From the NCBI RefSeq assembly GCF_001983175.1, contig NZ_MNPW01000010.1, positions 1 to 64,000 on the forward strand: DNA of 64,000 bases, written 5' to 3'. Source of the stretch: Pseudomonas cedrina subsp. cedrina. Lineage in GTDB: Bacteria; Pseudomonadota; Gammaproteobacteria; Pseudomonadales; Pseudomonadaceae. The notes under the pieces are model-generated. The model did not search any database. It was not told the DNA's origin and worked only from the letters and a program-made list of their open reading frames with translations. Made by a program: the position numbers and the translations under genes. Shown here in pieces: positions 17,025-25,823 of this stretch (position 1 is its first letter; each line of letters begins with the position of its first letter).

Positions 17025-18514
17025 TAATGCTCCGGAACCCCGAGCGGCTGCTCGGCGGGTTTATCAGTGGGGGGCGGTAGTGGCTTTTGCGCAATCGTCG
17101 GGCCGGCGGTCACGATGACCATCTTGTCGGCGCTCAAGTGTTTGTTCATTGCCGCCTTGACCTGCTCTACGGTCAGGGCCTGGGATTGTTTCATGAAATC
17201 TTCCAGATAGCTCAGCGGCAGGTTATAGAAACCCATCGCGCCCAGCTGCCCGACGATATCGGCGTTGCTCGCGGTAGACAGCGGGAAGCTGCCGGCCAGC
17301 TCGCGCTTGGCGTCATCCAGCTCCTTCTGCGTCGGGCCGGTCTTGAGGTAGTCGGCCACGACATCCTCGACCAGGCGCAGGGTGCCGCCGCTCATTTCGG
17401 CGCGGGTCTGCAGATTGATCATGAACGGGCCGCGCACCTGCATCGGTGAAAACCCGGAGTACACGCCGTAGGTCAGGCCGCGTTTTTCGCGCACTTCGCT
17501 CATCAGGCGGGTGCCGAAACCGCCGCCGCCGAGGATCTGGTTGCCCAGGGACAAGGCTGCGTAGTCCGGGTCGGCGCGGTCGATACCCAGTTGTGCGAAC
17601 AACAGATGCGTCTGCTTGGACGGGAACTCGATATGGCTCAGGCCAGCCTTGGGCTCCGTCGGCGGTGCGATCTTCGCCAGGGCCGGGCCTTTGGGCAGCG
17701 AGGCAGAGACCTTGGCGGTCATGGCCTCGGCCTCGGCGCGGGTCAGGTCGCCCACTACGGCAATCACCGCGTTGCCCGCGGCATAAGCCTTGGCGTGGAA
17801 GGCCTGCAGCTGTGCCAGGGTAATCTTCGGAACGCTCTGCGGCGTGCCTTCGCTCGGGTGCGCGTAAGGATGATCACCGTACAGGCGCTTGAACAGCTCA
17901 AGGCTCGCCAGCTTGGCGGGGTTCTGCTTCTGGTACTCGAAACCGGCCAGGATCTGATTTTTGATTCGTGCCAGGGAGTCGGCGGGGAAGGTCGGCTTGC
18001 CGATCACCTGATCAAACAGCTTCAGGGCGGCGTCGCGTTTATCGCTGTCGCTGAGGCTGCGCAGGGAAACCAGCGCCATGTCGCGGTAAGCGCCGTTGCC
18101 GAAGTCCGCGCCCAGGCCCTCGAAGTCACGGGCGATCTGGCTGACGTCCTTGCCCGGCACGCCTTCGTTGAGCATGGCGTTGGTCATCAACGCCAGGCCC
18201 GGTACATTGCCGTCCTGGCTGCTGCCGGCGGCGAACAGGATGCGCACGTCAAACATCGGCAACTCATGGGCTTCGACGAACAGCACCTTGGCGCCTTCGG
18301 CGGTGGTCCAGGTTTGTACATCGAGCTTGCGGTTGGTCGGCGCCTTGCCGTCCAGCTCCGCCAGGGACTGCAGCGTGTTGCTCGACTCGGCTTTTTCCAG
18401 CGCCGTACTGGCCACTGATTCGCTCGGGCGCAGGAAATACACGGCACTGGCAGCGATCAAGGTGACAACGATCAGGCCGGGGAAGATCAGGCGGCTGCTT
18501 TTGCGATCACTCAT
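17024..18514 (-). CDS. M16 peptidase-like subunit lacking the zinc motif
   Basis: A 496-residue M16-family protein, membrane-anchored by one N-terminal segment (about residues 10-28) and otherwise periplasmic. The position that carries HxxEH in active M16 enzymes reads LMTNAMLNEGVP here, so it cannot bind zinc. It retains EKRGLTYGVYSGF, the C-domain motif that in two-subunit M16B proteases supplies substrate-binding residues. It should therefore be the non-catalytic partner of the protease encoded just upstream. The start MSDRKSS is preceded by AGGAGA and overlaps the upstream stop by eight bases. Confidence 0.9.
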   Translation of the reverse strand: MSDRKSSRLIFPGLIVVTLIAASAVYFLRPSESVASTALEKAESSNTLQSLAELDGKAPTNRKLDVQTWTTAEGAKVLFVEAHELPMFDVRILFAAGSSQDGNVPGLALMTNAMLNEGVPGKDVSQIARDFEGLGADFGNGAYRDMALVSLRSLSDSDKRDAALKLFDQVIGKPTFPADSLARIKNQILAGFEYQKQNPAKLASLELFKRLYGDHPYAHPSEGTPQSVPKITLAQLQAFHAKAYAAGNAVIAVVGDLTRAEAEAMTAKVSASLPKGPALAKIAPPTEPKAGLSHIEFPSKQTHLLFAQLGIDRADPDYAALSLGNQILGGGGFGTRLMSEVREKRGLTYGVYSGFSPMQVRGPFMINLQTRAEMSGGTLRLVEDVVADYLKTGPTQKELDDAKRELAGSFPLSTASNADIVGQLGAMGFYNLPLSYLEDFMKQSQALTVEQVKAAMNKHLSADKMVIVTAGPTIAQKPLPPPTDKPAEQPLGVPEH

Positions 18515-19862
18515 GAGCGGTCTCCTGAGGCAATACATGGGCGACGCTGAGACGTTCGCGGGTGAAATAGGTGCGTGCGGCTTTCTGGATATCTTCCGGC
18601 GTCACGCTTTGCAGGTCAGCCAGTTCGGTGTCCATCAGTTTCCAGGACAGGCCGACGGTTTCCAGCGAGCCGATGGCCGTGGCCTGGCTGGTGATGGAAT
18701 CACGCTGGTAGACCAGGCCGGCAATGACCTGGGCGCGGATGCGTTCCAGTTCTTCGGCGGTCGGCGGCTTGGCTTTCAACTCATCCAGCAGGCGCCACAG
18801 GCCGGCTTCGGCTTGGGCGACGGTTTTCTTCTTTTGCTGGTTGGGGGTGGCGGTGAGCATGAACAGCGTATCGCCACGGGTGTAGGCGTCGTAGTTGGTC
18901 GAAGCGGCGGAGACCAGCTCTTCACCGCGCTCCAGTTGCTCGGAGATACGCGCGCTGTAACCGCCGTCCAACAAGGCCGAGATCAGGCGCAGGGCCTGCA
19001 CCGAGCGTTTGTCTTCGGCGGTGGCCAGGCCCGGTACGTTAAAGCCCAGGATCACGCTCGGCAGTTGGGTCTGCACATGCATCGTCAGCTGGCGCTGGCC
19101 GGGTTCGGCCAGCTCCATCGGGATCTTGGCCGGCGGTACATCACGCTTGGGGATCGGGCCAAAGTAGCGCTGGGCCAGGTTTTTCACCTCGTCCGGGGTG
19201 ACGTCGCCGACCACCACCAGGGTGGCGTTGTTCGGCACGTACCAGGATTGGTACCAGTGGCGCAGCTCTTCGACTTTCATGCGGTCCAGGTCGGCCATCC
19301 AGCCGATGGTCGGCGTGTGATAGCCGCTGGCCGGGAAGGCCATGGCCTTGAAGCGCTCATAGGCCTTGGACATCGGGTTGTCGTCGGTGCGCAGGCGGCG
19401 CTCTTCCTTGATCACCTCGATCTCGCGGCTGAACTCGTCGGCCGGCAGGCGCAGGCTGGCCATGCGGTCGGCTTCAAGCTCGAAGGCCACGCCCAGGCGG
19501 TCGCGGGCCAGCACCTGATAATAGGCGGTGTAGTCGTCGCTGGTGAATGCGTTCTCTTCGGCGCCCAGATCGCGCAGGATCAGCGAGGCTTCGCCTGGGC
19601 CAACCTTGGCGCTGCCCTTGAACATCATGTGTTCCAGAGCGTGGGATAGACCGGTCTGGCCCGGGGTTTCGTAGCTCGAACCGACCTTGTACCAGACCTG
19701 GGACACCACCACCGGCGCGCGATGGTCTTCGCGCACGACGACCTTGAGGCCGTTGTCGAGGGTGAATTCATGGGTGGGTTGTGGGTCGGCAGCCAAAGCT
19801 GAAAGGGGCAGACAAACTGTGCTGAGCAGCAGGCCTGCGGCGCGGCGGGCTAGAGCATTCAT
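18507..19862 (-). CDS. M16-family zinc metallopeptidase (catalytic subunit)
   Basis: A 451-residue periplasmic peptidase. The start MNALARRAAGLLLSTVCLPL gives a normal signal peptide (cleavage near ALA-AD); a longer frame from 19952 would bury it. The inverted zinc motif HALEH is at H74-E77-H78, and the third ligand lies in EIEVIKEERR. The product probably forms a heterodimer with the next gene's zinc-less subunit. Role likely in degrading unfolded or signal peptides; not established here. Divergent from ftsY across about 230 bp. Confidence 0.92.
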   Translation of the reverse strand: MNALARRAAGLLLSTVCLPLSALAADPQPTHEFTLDNGLKVVVREDHRAPVVVSQVWYKVGSSYETPGQTGLSHALEHMMFKGSAKVGPGEASLILRDLGAEENAFTSDDYTAYYQVLARDRLGVAFELEADRMASLRLPADEFSREIEVIKEERRLRTDDNPMSKAYERFKAMAFPASGYHTPTIGWMADLDRMKVEELRHWYQSWYVPNNATLVVVGDVTPDEVKNLAQRYFGPIPKRDVPPAKIPMELAEPGQRQLTMHVQTQLPSVILGFNVPGLATAEDKRSVQALRLISALLDGGYSARISEQLERGEELVSAASTNYDAYTRGDTLFMLTATPNQQKKKTVAQAEAGLWRLLDELKAKPPTAEELERIRAQVIAGLVYQRDSITSQATAIGSLETVGLSWKLMDTELADLQSVTPEDIQKAARTYFTRERLSVAHVLPQETAHE

Positions 19863-20093
19863 TCGTTTTTTAACCTGTTGGGCTGCCCGCTTGGTCTTAG
19901 CGTCGGCGGGCGAGGAGGTGCTAGGATACTGGTCCGACTTAAGGACGGCCACTGCGGCGGTCTTGTTGAGGCCCTATTTTGGCCTTCAAAATGTTGCGCA
20001 TGAACGAGCGGGCTTTAAAACAGTCTGTTACGCATCGAATTTTATTTACCGAAGCGCCCCTCGGCGCGTCGCTACCTTGAGATAGCCGTCTCC

Positions 20094-21464
20094 ATGTTTG
20101 GTTCCAACGACGACAAGAAGACCCCAGCTGCGGCTGGCGAGAAAAAAGGCCTGTTCGGATGGCTGCGCAAAAAGCCGCAGGAAACCGTCGACGAACAGCC
20201 GCAGGTTCAGCCCGAGCCGCCTGTTGAACAGGTTGCGGCAGAGCCCGTAATAGAAGCCGAACCGGTTGCCGAAACCCCGGCACCGGTGGTGTTGCCAATG
20301 GCCGAACCGGTATTGCAGCCGCTCGTCGAGGCAGCTCCCGAGCCGGAGCCGGAGCACCAGCCGTGGCCGGAACTGCCGGTGGCTGAAGAGCCTGTCGCCT
20401 TCGTTGAGGACCTGCAGGCCGAACAGGTGGCGCCGCCGATTCCCGCAGTGGTCGAGCCGGTCGATGTTGTTGTCGAGTCAGCCGCTCCCGCCGTCATCGA
20501 GCCCGAACCTGTCGCCGCGGCTGCCGAAACCAGCAAAACCGGCTTCTTCGCCCGCCTCAAGCAAGGCCTGAGCAAGACCAGCGCCAGTATTGGCGAAGGC
20601 ATGGCCAGCCTGTTCCTGGGCAAGAAAGTCATCGATGACGAATTGCTGGAAGACATCGAAACCCGCCTGCTCACCGCCGACGTGGGCGTCGAAGCCACCG
20701 CCGTGATCCTCCAGAGCCTCACCCAGAAGGTCGCGCGCAAGCAACTGACCGACGCCGACGCCCTGTACAAATCCCTGCAGGCCGAGTTGGCCGCCATGCT
20801 CAAGCCGGTCGAAGCGCCGCTGGTGATTACCCCGAACAAGCCATTCGTGATCCTGGTGGTCGGCGTCAACGGCGCCGGCAAGACCACCACCATCGGCAAG
20901 CTGGCCAAGAAGCTGCAGTCCGAAGGCAAGAAAGTCATGCTGGCCGCCGGCGACACCTTCCGGGCCGCAGCGGTCGAGCAGTTGCAGGTCTGGGGCGAGC
21001 GCAACAAGATCCCGGTCATCGCCCAGCACACCGGCGCGGATTCCGCCTCGGTGATCTTCGATGCCGTGCAAGCCGCCAAGGCGCGCAATATCGACGTGCT
21101 GATCGCCGATACCGCCGGTCGCCTGCATACCAAAGACAACCTGATGGAAGAGCTGAAGAAAGTGCGTCGCGTGATCGGCAAGCTCGACGCCGATGCCCCG
21201 CACGAAGTGCTGCTGGTGCTGGATGCCGGCACCGGCCAGAACGCCATCAGCCAGGCCAAGCAATTCAACCAGACGGTACAACTCACCGGCCTGGCGTTGA
21301 CCAAGCTCGACGGCACGGCCAAGGGCGGTGTGATCTTCGCCCTGGCGAAACAGTTCGGGTTGCCGATTCGTTATATCGGTGTCGGCGAAGGCATCGACGA
21401 CCTGCGCACCTTTGAAGCCGAACCCTTTGTACAGGCACTGTTTGCCGAGCGGGAGCGTTCATGA
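20094..21464 (+). CDS. ftsY: Signal recognition particle receptor FtsY
   Basis: GTPase that docks SRP-ribosome complexes at the membrane for co-translational insertion. The 456-residue protein has a Lys-rich start (KKGLFGWLRKKPQE), a Pro/Glu-rich acidic A domain of about 140 residues, then the NG domain. The GTPase motifs are GVNGAGKTT (G1, near residue 258), DTFRAAA, DTAGR and TKLDG, with AKGG following. First gene of ftsYEX; the stop overlaps ftsE by four bases. The long acidic region is normal for pseudomonads. Confidence 0.98.
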   Translation: MFGSNDDKKTPAAAGEKKGLFGWLRKKPQETVDEQPQVQPEPPVEQVAAEPVIEAEPVAETPAPVVLPMAEPVLQPLVEAAPEPEPEHQPWPELPVAEEPVAFVEDLQAEQVAPPIPAVVEPVDVVVESAAPAVIEPEPVAAAAETSKTGFFARLKQGLSKTSASIGEGMASLFLGKKVIDDELLEDIETRLLTADVGVEATAVILQSLTQKVARKQLTDADALYKSLQAELAAMLKPVEAPLVITPNKPFVILVVGVNGAGKTTTIGKLAKKLQSEGKKVMLAAGDTFRAAAVEQLQVWGERNKIPVIAQHTGADSASVIFDAVQAAKARNIDVLIADTAGRLHTKDNLMEELKKVRRVIGKLDADAPHEVLLVLDAGTGQNAISQAKQFNQTVQLTGLALTKLDGTAKGGVIFALAKQFGLPIRYIGVGEGIDDLRTFEAEPFVQALFAERERS

Positions 21465-22132
21465 TTCGATTCGAACAGGTCGGTAAACGCTACGCCAACG
21501 GGCATGTGGGCTTGCATGAGCTGAGCTTTCGAGTGCGTCGCGGCGAATTCTTGTTTGTCACCGGTCACTCCGGCGCCGGCAAAAGCACCCTGTTGCGGCT
21601 GCTGCTGGCCATGGAACGCCCGACCACCGGCAAGTTGCTGCTGGCGGGCCAGGACCTGGCCACCATCAGCAATGCGCAGATCCCGTTCCTGCGCCGGCAG
21701 ATCGGCGTGGTGTTCCAGAATCACCAGTTGCTGTTCGATCGCACGGTGTTCAATAACATTGCGTTGCCATTGCAGATTCTCGGGCTGTCCAAGGCCGAGA
21801 TCGTCAAACGCGTGGACTCGGCCCTGGAGCGCGTGGCGCTGTCGGACAAGACCGACCTCTACCCCGGCGACCTCTCCACCGGCCAGCAACAGCGCGTCGG
21901 CATTGCCCGCGCTATCGTCCACCGCCCAGCGCTGCTGCTGGCGGACGAACCCACCGGCAACCTCGACCCGCGCCTGGCCGCCGAGATCATGGGCGTGTTC
22001 GAAGACATCAACCGCTTGGGCACCAGCGTGCTGATCGCCAGTCACGACCTGGCGCTGATCGCGCGCATGCGCCATCGCATGCTGACCCTGCAACGCGGCC
22101 GCCTGATCGGTGACGGGGAGGCCGGCGTATGA
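21461..22132 (+). CDS. ftsE: Cell division ATP-binding protein FtsE
   Basis: ATPase of the FtsEX complex, which in the divisome activates periplasmic peptidoglycan amidases through EnvC-type partners. 223 residues with all ABC motifs: Walker A GHSGAGKS (35-42), signature LSTGQQQR near residue 139, Walker B LLLADEPTGNLD and the switch His in IASHDL. Overlaps ftsY and ftsX by four bases each (ATGA), indicating coupled translation. Confidence 0.98.
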   Translation: MIRFEQVGKRYANGHVGLHELSFRVRRGEFLFVTGHSGAGKSTLLRLLLAMERPTTGKLLLAGQDLATISNAQIPFLRRQIGVVFQNHQLLFDRTVFNNIALPLQILGLSKAEIVKRVDSALERVALSDKTDLYPGDLSTGQQQRVGIARAIVHRPALLLADEPTGNLDPRLAAEIMGVFEDINRLGTSVLIASHDLALIARMRHRMLTLQRGRLIGDGEAGV

Positions 22133-23154
22133 GTGCCACACGCAGCCCTAAAGTCTCCGAACGCGTGGCGCCGAAACCGGCCGATCCGCAACCGAAGAAG
22201 AAAAAACACGATCACGATGACGACGGCCCGGATTTCAGCACCTTGCTGCGCGCCTGGATCGAAAGCCATCGTGCCAGCCTGCTCGACAGCCTGCGCCGCC
22301 TGGGCAAGCAACCGATCGGTAGCTTTTTTACCTGCCTGGTGATGGCCGTGGCCTTGAGCCTGCCGATGGGCTTGTCGCTGTTGCTCAATAATGTCGAGCG
22401 CCTGGGCGGTTCCTGGCAGCGCGCGGCGCAGATTTCGCTGTACCTGAACCTGGATGCCAGCACCCAGCAAGGCGAAGCGCTGCGCGACGAGATCAAGAAC
22501 ATGCCGGGCGTGGCGGATGCCGAGTACGTCAGCCGCGACCAGGCCCTTGAGGAGTTCCAGCAGCAGTCCGGCCTGGGCGAGGCACTTAAAGAGCTGCCGC
22601 AGAACCCCCTGCCAGGCGTGGTGCTGGTGACGCCGAACGAAGTCGACAAGACCGCCCTGGAAGCCCTGCGACAAAAACTCGCAGAGCTGCCCAAGGTGCA
22701 ACAAGCCCAACTTGATCTAGTCTGGGTAGAGCGACTGGCGGCGATCCTCAAGCTGGGCGACCGCTTTGTGTTCGGTTTGACGGTGCTGTTGGTGTCTGCA
22801 TTACTTTTGGTGATAGGTAATACCATTCGTCTTCATATTGAAAACCGTCGCACCGAGATAGAAGTGATTAAACTGGTCGGCGGCACAGACAGCTATGTGC
22901 GTCGTCCTTTTCTGTACATGGGCGCGCTTTATGGCTTCGGTGCCGGGATTTTGTCCTGGGGCGTGCTGGCGTTTGGCCTTGATTGGCTGAATGACGCGGT
23001 GGTCGGGCTTGCCGGGCTCTACGGCAGCGATTTCGCGCTGGCCGGCGTGCCGGTTGGCGATGGTTTGAGCCTCTTGCTTGGCGCGGTATTGTTGGGGTAT
23101 ATCGGTGCCTGGATTGCGGTCGCACGGCATTTGCGTGAGCTGGCGCCGAAGTAA
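22129..23154 (+). CDS. ftsX: Cell division membrane protein FtsX
   Basis: Transmembrane partner of FtsE. The 341 residues carry a charged cytoplasmic N-terminus (KKKKHDHDDD), a first membrane segment near residues 65-85 (CLVMAVALSLPMGLSLLL) and a periplasmic domain. Three further segments follow from about residue 215 (VLLVSALLLVIGNTIRLHI and later). IENRRTEIEVIKLVGGTDSYVRRPF is the conserved FtsX/MacB loop. FtsX ends the ftsYEX set; rpoH follows after 129 bp with its own promoter signals. Confidence 0.97.
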   Translation: MSATRSPKVSERVAPKPADPQPKKKKHDHDDDGPDFSTLLRAWIESHRASLLDSLRRLGKQPIGSFFTCLVMAVALSLPMGLSLLLNNVERLGGSWQRAAQISLYLNLDASTQQGEALRDEIKNMPGVADAEYVSRDQALEEFQQQSGLGEALKELPQNPLPGVVLVTPNEVDKTALEALRQKLAELPKVQQAQLDLVWVERLAAILKLGDRFVFGLTVLLVSALLLVIGNTIRLHIENRRTEIEVIKLVGGTDSYVRRPFLYMGALYGFGAGILSWGVLAFGLDWLNDAVVGLAGLYGSDFALAGVPVGDGLSLLLGAVLLGYIGAWIAVARHLRELAPK

Positions 23155-23207
23155 TTAATGTCGGATTAATCCTGTTTTGTTTGTATTGGCCGTATTGGTG
23201 GTATAGG

Positions 23208-23234
23208 GAACTTGTCCTACGGTTCCCGGTCAAT
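23208..23234 (+). promoter_or_regulatory. Candidate AlgU (sigma-E) promoter of rpoH
   Basis: GAACTT at 23208-23213, a 16-bp spacer, then TCAAT at 23230-23234. The -35 matches the AlgU/RpoE consensus exactly, and the -10 keeps the leading TC. It lies about 50 bp upstream of the rpoH start. AlgU-dependent transcription of rpoH is established in P. aeruginosa; for this site it is inferred. Confidence 0.55.
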
Positions 23235-23283
23235 TTTCGCAGTGCTGAACTGCACGAGTTATGTGAGTCGGAGGTTTTTTCGT

Positions 23284-24138
23284 ATGACCACTTCTTTGCA
23301 ACCTGCTTATGCCCTGGTGCCGGGTGCGAACCTGGAAGCCTATGTGCACACGGTCAACAGCATTCCATTGCTGACGCCCGAGCAGGAGCGTGAACTGGCC
23401 GAGAGTCTCTACTATGAGCAGGATTTGGGGGCGGCTCGGCAGATGGTGCTCGCCCACCTGCGTTTTGTCGTACATATCGCCCGTAGCTATAGTGGCTACG
23501 GCCTGGCCCAGGCTGACCTGATCCAGGAAGGCAACGTCGGCCTGATGAAGGCTGTGAAACGCTTCAATCCTGAGATGGGTGTGCGCCTGGTGTCGTTTGC
23601 CGTGCACTGGATCAAGGCGGAAATCCACGAGTTCATCCTGCGCAACTGGCGCATCGTGAAAGTGGCGACCACCAAGGCCCAGCGCAAGTTGTTCTTCAAC
23701 CTGCGCAGCCAGAAGAAACGCCTGGCGTGGCTGAACAACGAGGAAGTCCACCGCGTGGCCGAAAGCCTCGGCGTGGAGCCCCGTGAAGTGCGCGAGATGG
23801 AAAGCCGCCTGACCGGCCATGACATGGCCTTCGACCCGGCCGCTGAAGCGGACGACGACAGCGCCTTCCAATCGCCGGCCAACTACCTGGAAGACCACCG
23901 GTACGACCCGGCGCGTCAACTGGAAGACGCCGACTGGAGCGACAACTCCAATCACAACCTGCACGAAGCGCTGGAAGTGCTGGACGACCGCAGCCGTGAC
24001 ATCCTCTACCAGCGCTGGCTGGCGGAAGAAAAAGCCACGCTGCACGACCTGGCACAGAAGTACAACGTGTCGGCCGAGCGGATTCGTCAGCTTGAGAAAA
24101 GCGCGATGAACAAGCTGAAACTGTCGATCGCTGCTTAA
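23284..24138 (+). CDS. rpoH: RNA polymerase heat-shock sigma factor RpoH (sigma-32)
   Basis: Directs transcription of chaperone and protease genes after heat or envelope stress. The 284 residues start MTTSLQPAYALVPGANLEAY, with GGAGG upstream. Region 2 contains DLIQEGNVGLMKAVKRFNP and VSFAVHWIKAEIHEFI (core binding and -10 recognition). The RpoH box region QRKLFFNLRSQKKRL follows directly. Region 4.2 ends with LHDLAQKYNVSAERIRQLEK for the -35 element. A longer frame from 23212 runs over the candidate AlgU promoter and is not used. A terminator follows. Confidence 0.98.
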   Translation: MTTSLQPAYALVPGANLEAYVHTVNSIPLLTPEQERELAESLYYEQDLGAARQMVLAHLRFVVHIARSYSGYGLAQADLIQEGNVGLMKAVKRFNPEMGVRLVSFAVHWIKAEIHEFILRNWRIVKVATTKAQRKLFFNLRSQKKRLAWLNNEEVHRVAESLGVEPREVREMESRLTGHDMAFDPAAEADDDSAFQSPANYLEDHRYDPARQLEDADWSDNSNHNLHEALEVLDDRSRDILYQRWLAEEKATLHDLAQKYNVSAERIRQLEKSAMNKLKLSIAA

Positions 24139-24155
24139 TATAAAGCGAAGAGACA

Positions 24156-24187
24156 AAAATGCCCCGATCGAAAGATCGGGGCATTTT
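24156..24187 (+). terminator. Rho-independent terminator of rpoH
   Basis: Perfect 10-bp stem TGCCCCGATC-GAAA-GATCGGGGCA with a GAAA tetraloop, flanked by A's on the left and TTTTGTTT on the right, 18 bp after the stop. Confidence 0.95.
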
Positions 24188-24225
24188 GTTTGCGCTCGGA
24201 AAGTATCAAGCCTGACGCGGTTCAA

Positions 24226-24314
24226 TGTGGGAGCTGGCTTGCCTGCGATGACGTCGTGTCAGCCAGGCACCTGCTGACTGACCCACCGCTATCGCAGGCA
24301 AGCCAGCTCCCACA
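24226..24314. repeat. REPIN, GII-like
   Basis: Arms TGTGGGAGCTGGCTTGCCTG and its complement, in the convergent gap between rpoH and mtgA, directly after the rpoH terminator. Confidence 0.92.
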
Positions 24315-24328
24315 GGAACCTCGTTGTG

Positions 24329-25051
24329 TCAGTCGGACCAGGGTGCCTTGCGGGCATTGTTCAGCTCCAGCAGGTAGCCATCGCCGCCGAGCTGGCTCAT
24401 CTGCTGGCGAATCCACGCCGCTCGCCTTGCCACATAGGCCGTCGGATGGCTGGCACTCCACACTCTTGGGTTGGGCAACACGGCGGCCAGATAACTGGCC
24501 TGCTGCCGCGAAAGCCCCTTGGCACTCACCCCAAAGTGATGCCGGGCCGCGGCCTCTGCGCCAAACACCCCGTCATCCCATTCGACGCTGTTGAGGTACA
24601 CCTCAAGAATCCGCTGCTTGGGCCACAACACCTCGATCAACCCGGTGAACCAGGCCTCGAGGCCCTTGCGCAGATAACTGCGGCCGGCCCACAGGAACAG
24701 GTTCTTCGACACCTGCTGGCTCAATGTACTGGCGCCGCGAATCGAGCCGCCGCGCTCGTTGTGCAGGATCGCCGCCTGGATCGCGCCGAAATCAAAGCCC
24801 CAATGCTGCGGGAAGCGCTGGTCTTCACCGGCCATCACCGCCAGTTTGAGGTCATCGGAAATCTCGTCCCAGGACACCCAGTCGCGTTGCAGGTCAATGG
24901 GCTCGCCGTCGAACCAGGACTCGACCTTGCGCTCCACCATCAGCGCGGTGAAAGGCGGCGGGACGACGCGAAACAGCAGCACCAGCAGTACACTGCCGAT
25001 GGCAAACCATTTCACGACATTGAGAAAACGTTTGAAGAGGAGACGCAGCAT
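24329..25051 (-). CDS. mtgA: Monofunctional biosynthetic peptidoglycan transglycosylase
   Basis: Polymerises lipid II into glycan strands at the inner membrane. 240 residues from the start MLRLLFKRFLNVVKWF: one N-terminal membrane anchor (about residues 12-29) followed by a GT51 domain. Motif 1 AGEDQRFPQHWGFD carries the catalytic Glu (E76), then RGASTLSQQVSKNLFLW and KQRILEVYLNSVEWDDGVFGAEAAA (motifs 2 and 3). A longer frame from 25105 exists; neither start has a strong ribosome-binding site, so the first residues are uncertain. Divergent from the DUF423 gene. Confidence 0.94.
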   Translation of the reverse strand: MLRLLFKRFLNVVKWFAIGSVLLVLLFRVVPPPFTALMVERKVESWFDGEPIDLQRDWVSWDEISDDLKLAVMAGEDQRFPQHWGFDFGAIQAAILHNERGGSIRGASTLSQQVSKNLFLWAGRSYLRKGLEAWFTGLIEVLWPKQRILEVYLNSVEWDDGVFGAEAAARHHFGVSAKGLSRQQASYLAAVLPNPRVWSASHPTAYVARRAAWIRQQMSQLGGDGYLLELNNARKAPWSD

Positions 25052-25125
25052 AGAGATGGCTTGGCCGAACCCGTTGAGCGGGCCATTATACAGACCCTGT
25101 CCCATGAGTCTGACCGGAGTTCCTC

Positions 25126-25503
25126 ATGCTGCGTAGCTTTCTGATGCTGGCTGCCTTTTTTGGCTTTACCGGTGTCGCCCTTGGCGCCTTCGCCGCCCAC
25201 GGCCTGAAAAACCGCCTGAGCGCCGAGTACCTGGCGATCTTCCACACCGGCGTGACTTACCAACTGGTGCATGCCCTGGCGCTGTTTGGCGTGGCGTTGC
25301 TGGCGGCACATATTCCCGGTCGCCTGGTGACCTGGGCAGGTCTATCGTTTGCGGTCGGTATCCTGTTGTTCTCCGGCAGCTTGTACGTGTTGACCATGAC
25401 CGGGATCAGCAAGCTCGGGATCATCACGCCGTTTGGCGGGCTGGCGTTCCTGCTCGGCTGGTTCTTCCTCGGCCTTGCGGCATGGCGCCTGCAGGCTGCC
25501 TGA
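25126..25503 (+). CDS. DUF423 small membrane protein
   Basis: A 125-residue protein with four hydrophobic segments. The conserved DUF423 start GFTGVALGAFAAHGLKNRL and the later GSLYVLTMTGISKLGIITPFGG are present. Members are found in many bacteria (YgdD-like) and have no settled function. Starts after GGAG. Followed 71 bp later by thiS; cotranscription is possible but unproven. Confidence 0.88.
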   Translation: MLRSFLMLAAFFGFTGVALGAFAAHGLKNRLSAEYLAIFHTGVTYQLVHALALFGVALLAAHIPGRLVTWAGLSFAVGILLFSGSLYVLTMTGISKLGIITPFGGLAFLLGWFFLGLAAWRLQAA

Positions 25504-25574
25504 CCAAGGGGCTTGGGTCATCAACCGTGATCAAGCTAGAATGCGGGCCCCTAAAAACGATGGCGGCCCGTGGC

Positions 25575-25775
25575 ATGCGCATTCAGTTGAACGGCGAACC
25601 CCTTGAACTGCCCGACGGTGACACCGTTGCGGCCCTGCTGGCCCGCCTGGATTTGACCGGGCGTCGCGTCGCAGTGGAACTCAACCTGGATATCGTCCCG
25701 CGCAGCCAGCACGAAGGCACCGCGCTCAGCGACGGTGACCAGGTCGAAGTGGTCCACGCCATTGGCGGCGGCTAG
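25575..25775 (+). CDS. thiS: Sulfur carrier protein ThiS
   Basis: Ubiquitin-like sulfur carrier for the thiazole half of thiamine. 66 residues, MRIQLNGEPLELPDG ... HAIGGG, ending in the Gly-Gly that is adenylated by ThiF/MoeB-type enzymes and thiocarboxylated. A longer frame from 25482 would add an unconserved leader. It is 48 bp upstream of thiG, its partner. I saw no TPP riboswitch (thi box) upstream. Confidence 0.95.
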   Translation: MRIQLNGEPLELPDGDTVAALLARLDLTGRRVAVELNLDIVPRSQHEGTALSDGDQVEVVHAIGGG

Positions 25776-25823
25776 TCGCCTGCCCGAATTCTGCAGAACC
25801 TCACCCCAATTCGAGGATTTCCC

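Noticed and set aside
23160..23283. RNA thermometer in the rpoH leader, as in E. coli
   Set aside because: The E. coli element lies in the coding region and no convincing pairing to the GGAGG site was found here by eye.
25504..25574. Possible TPP riboswitch ahead of thiS
   Set aside because: No thi-box sequence and too little space for the aptamer.
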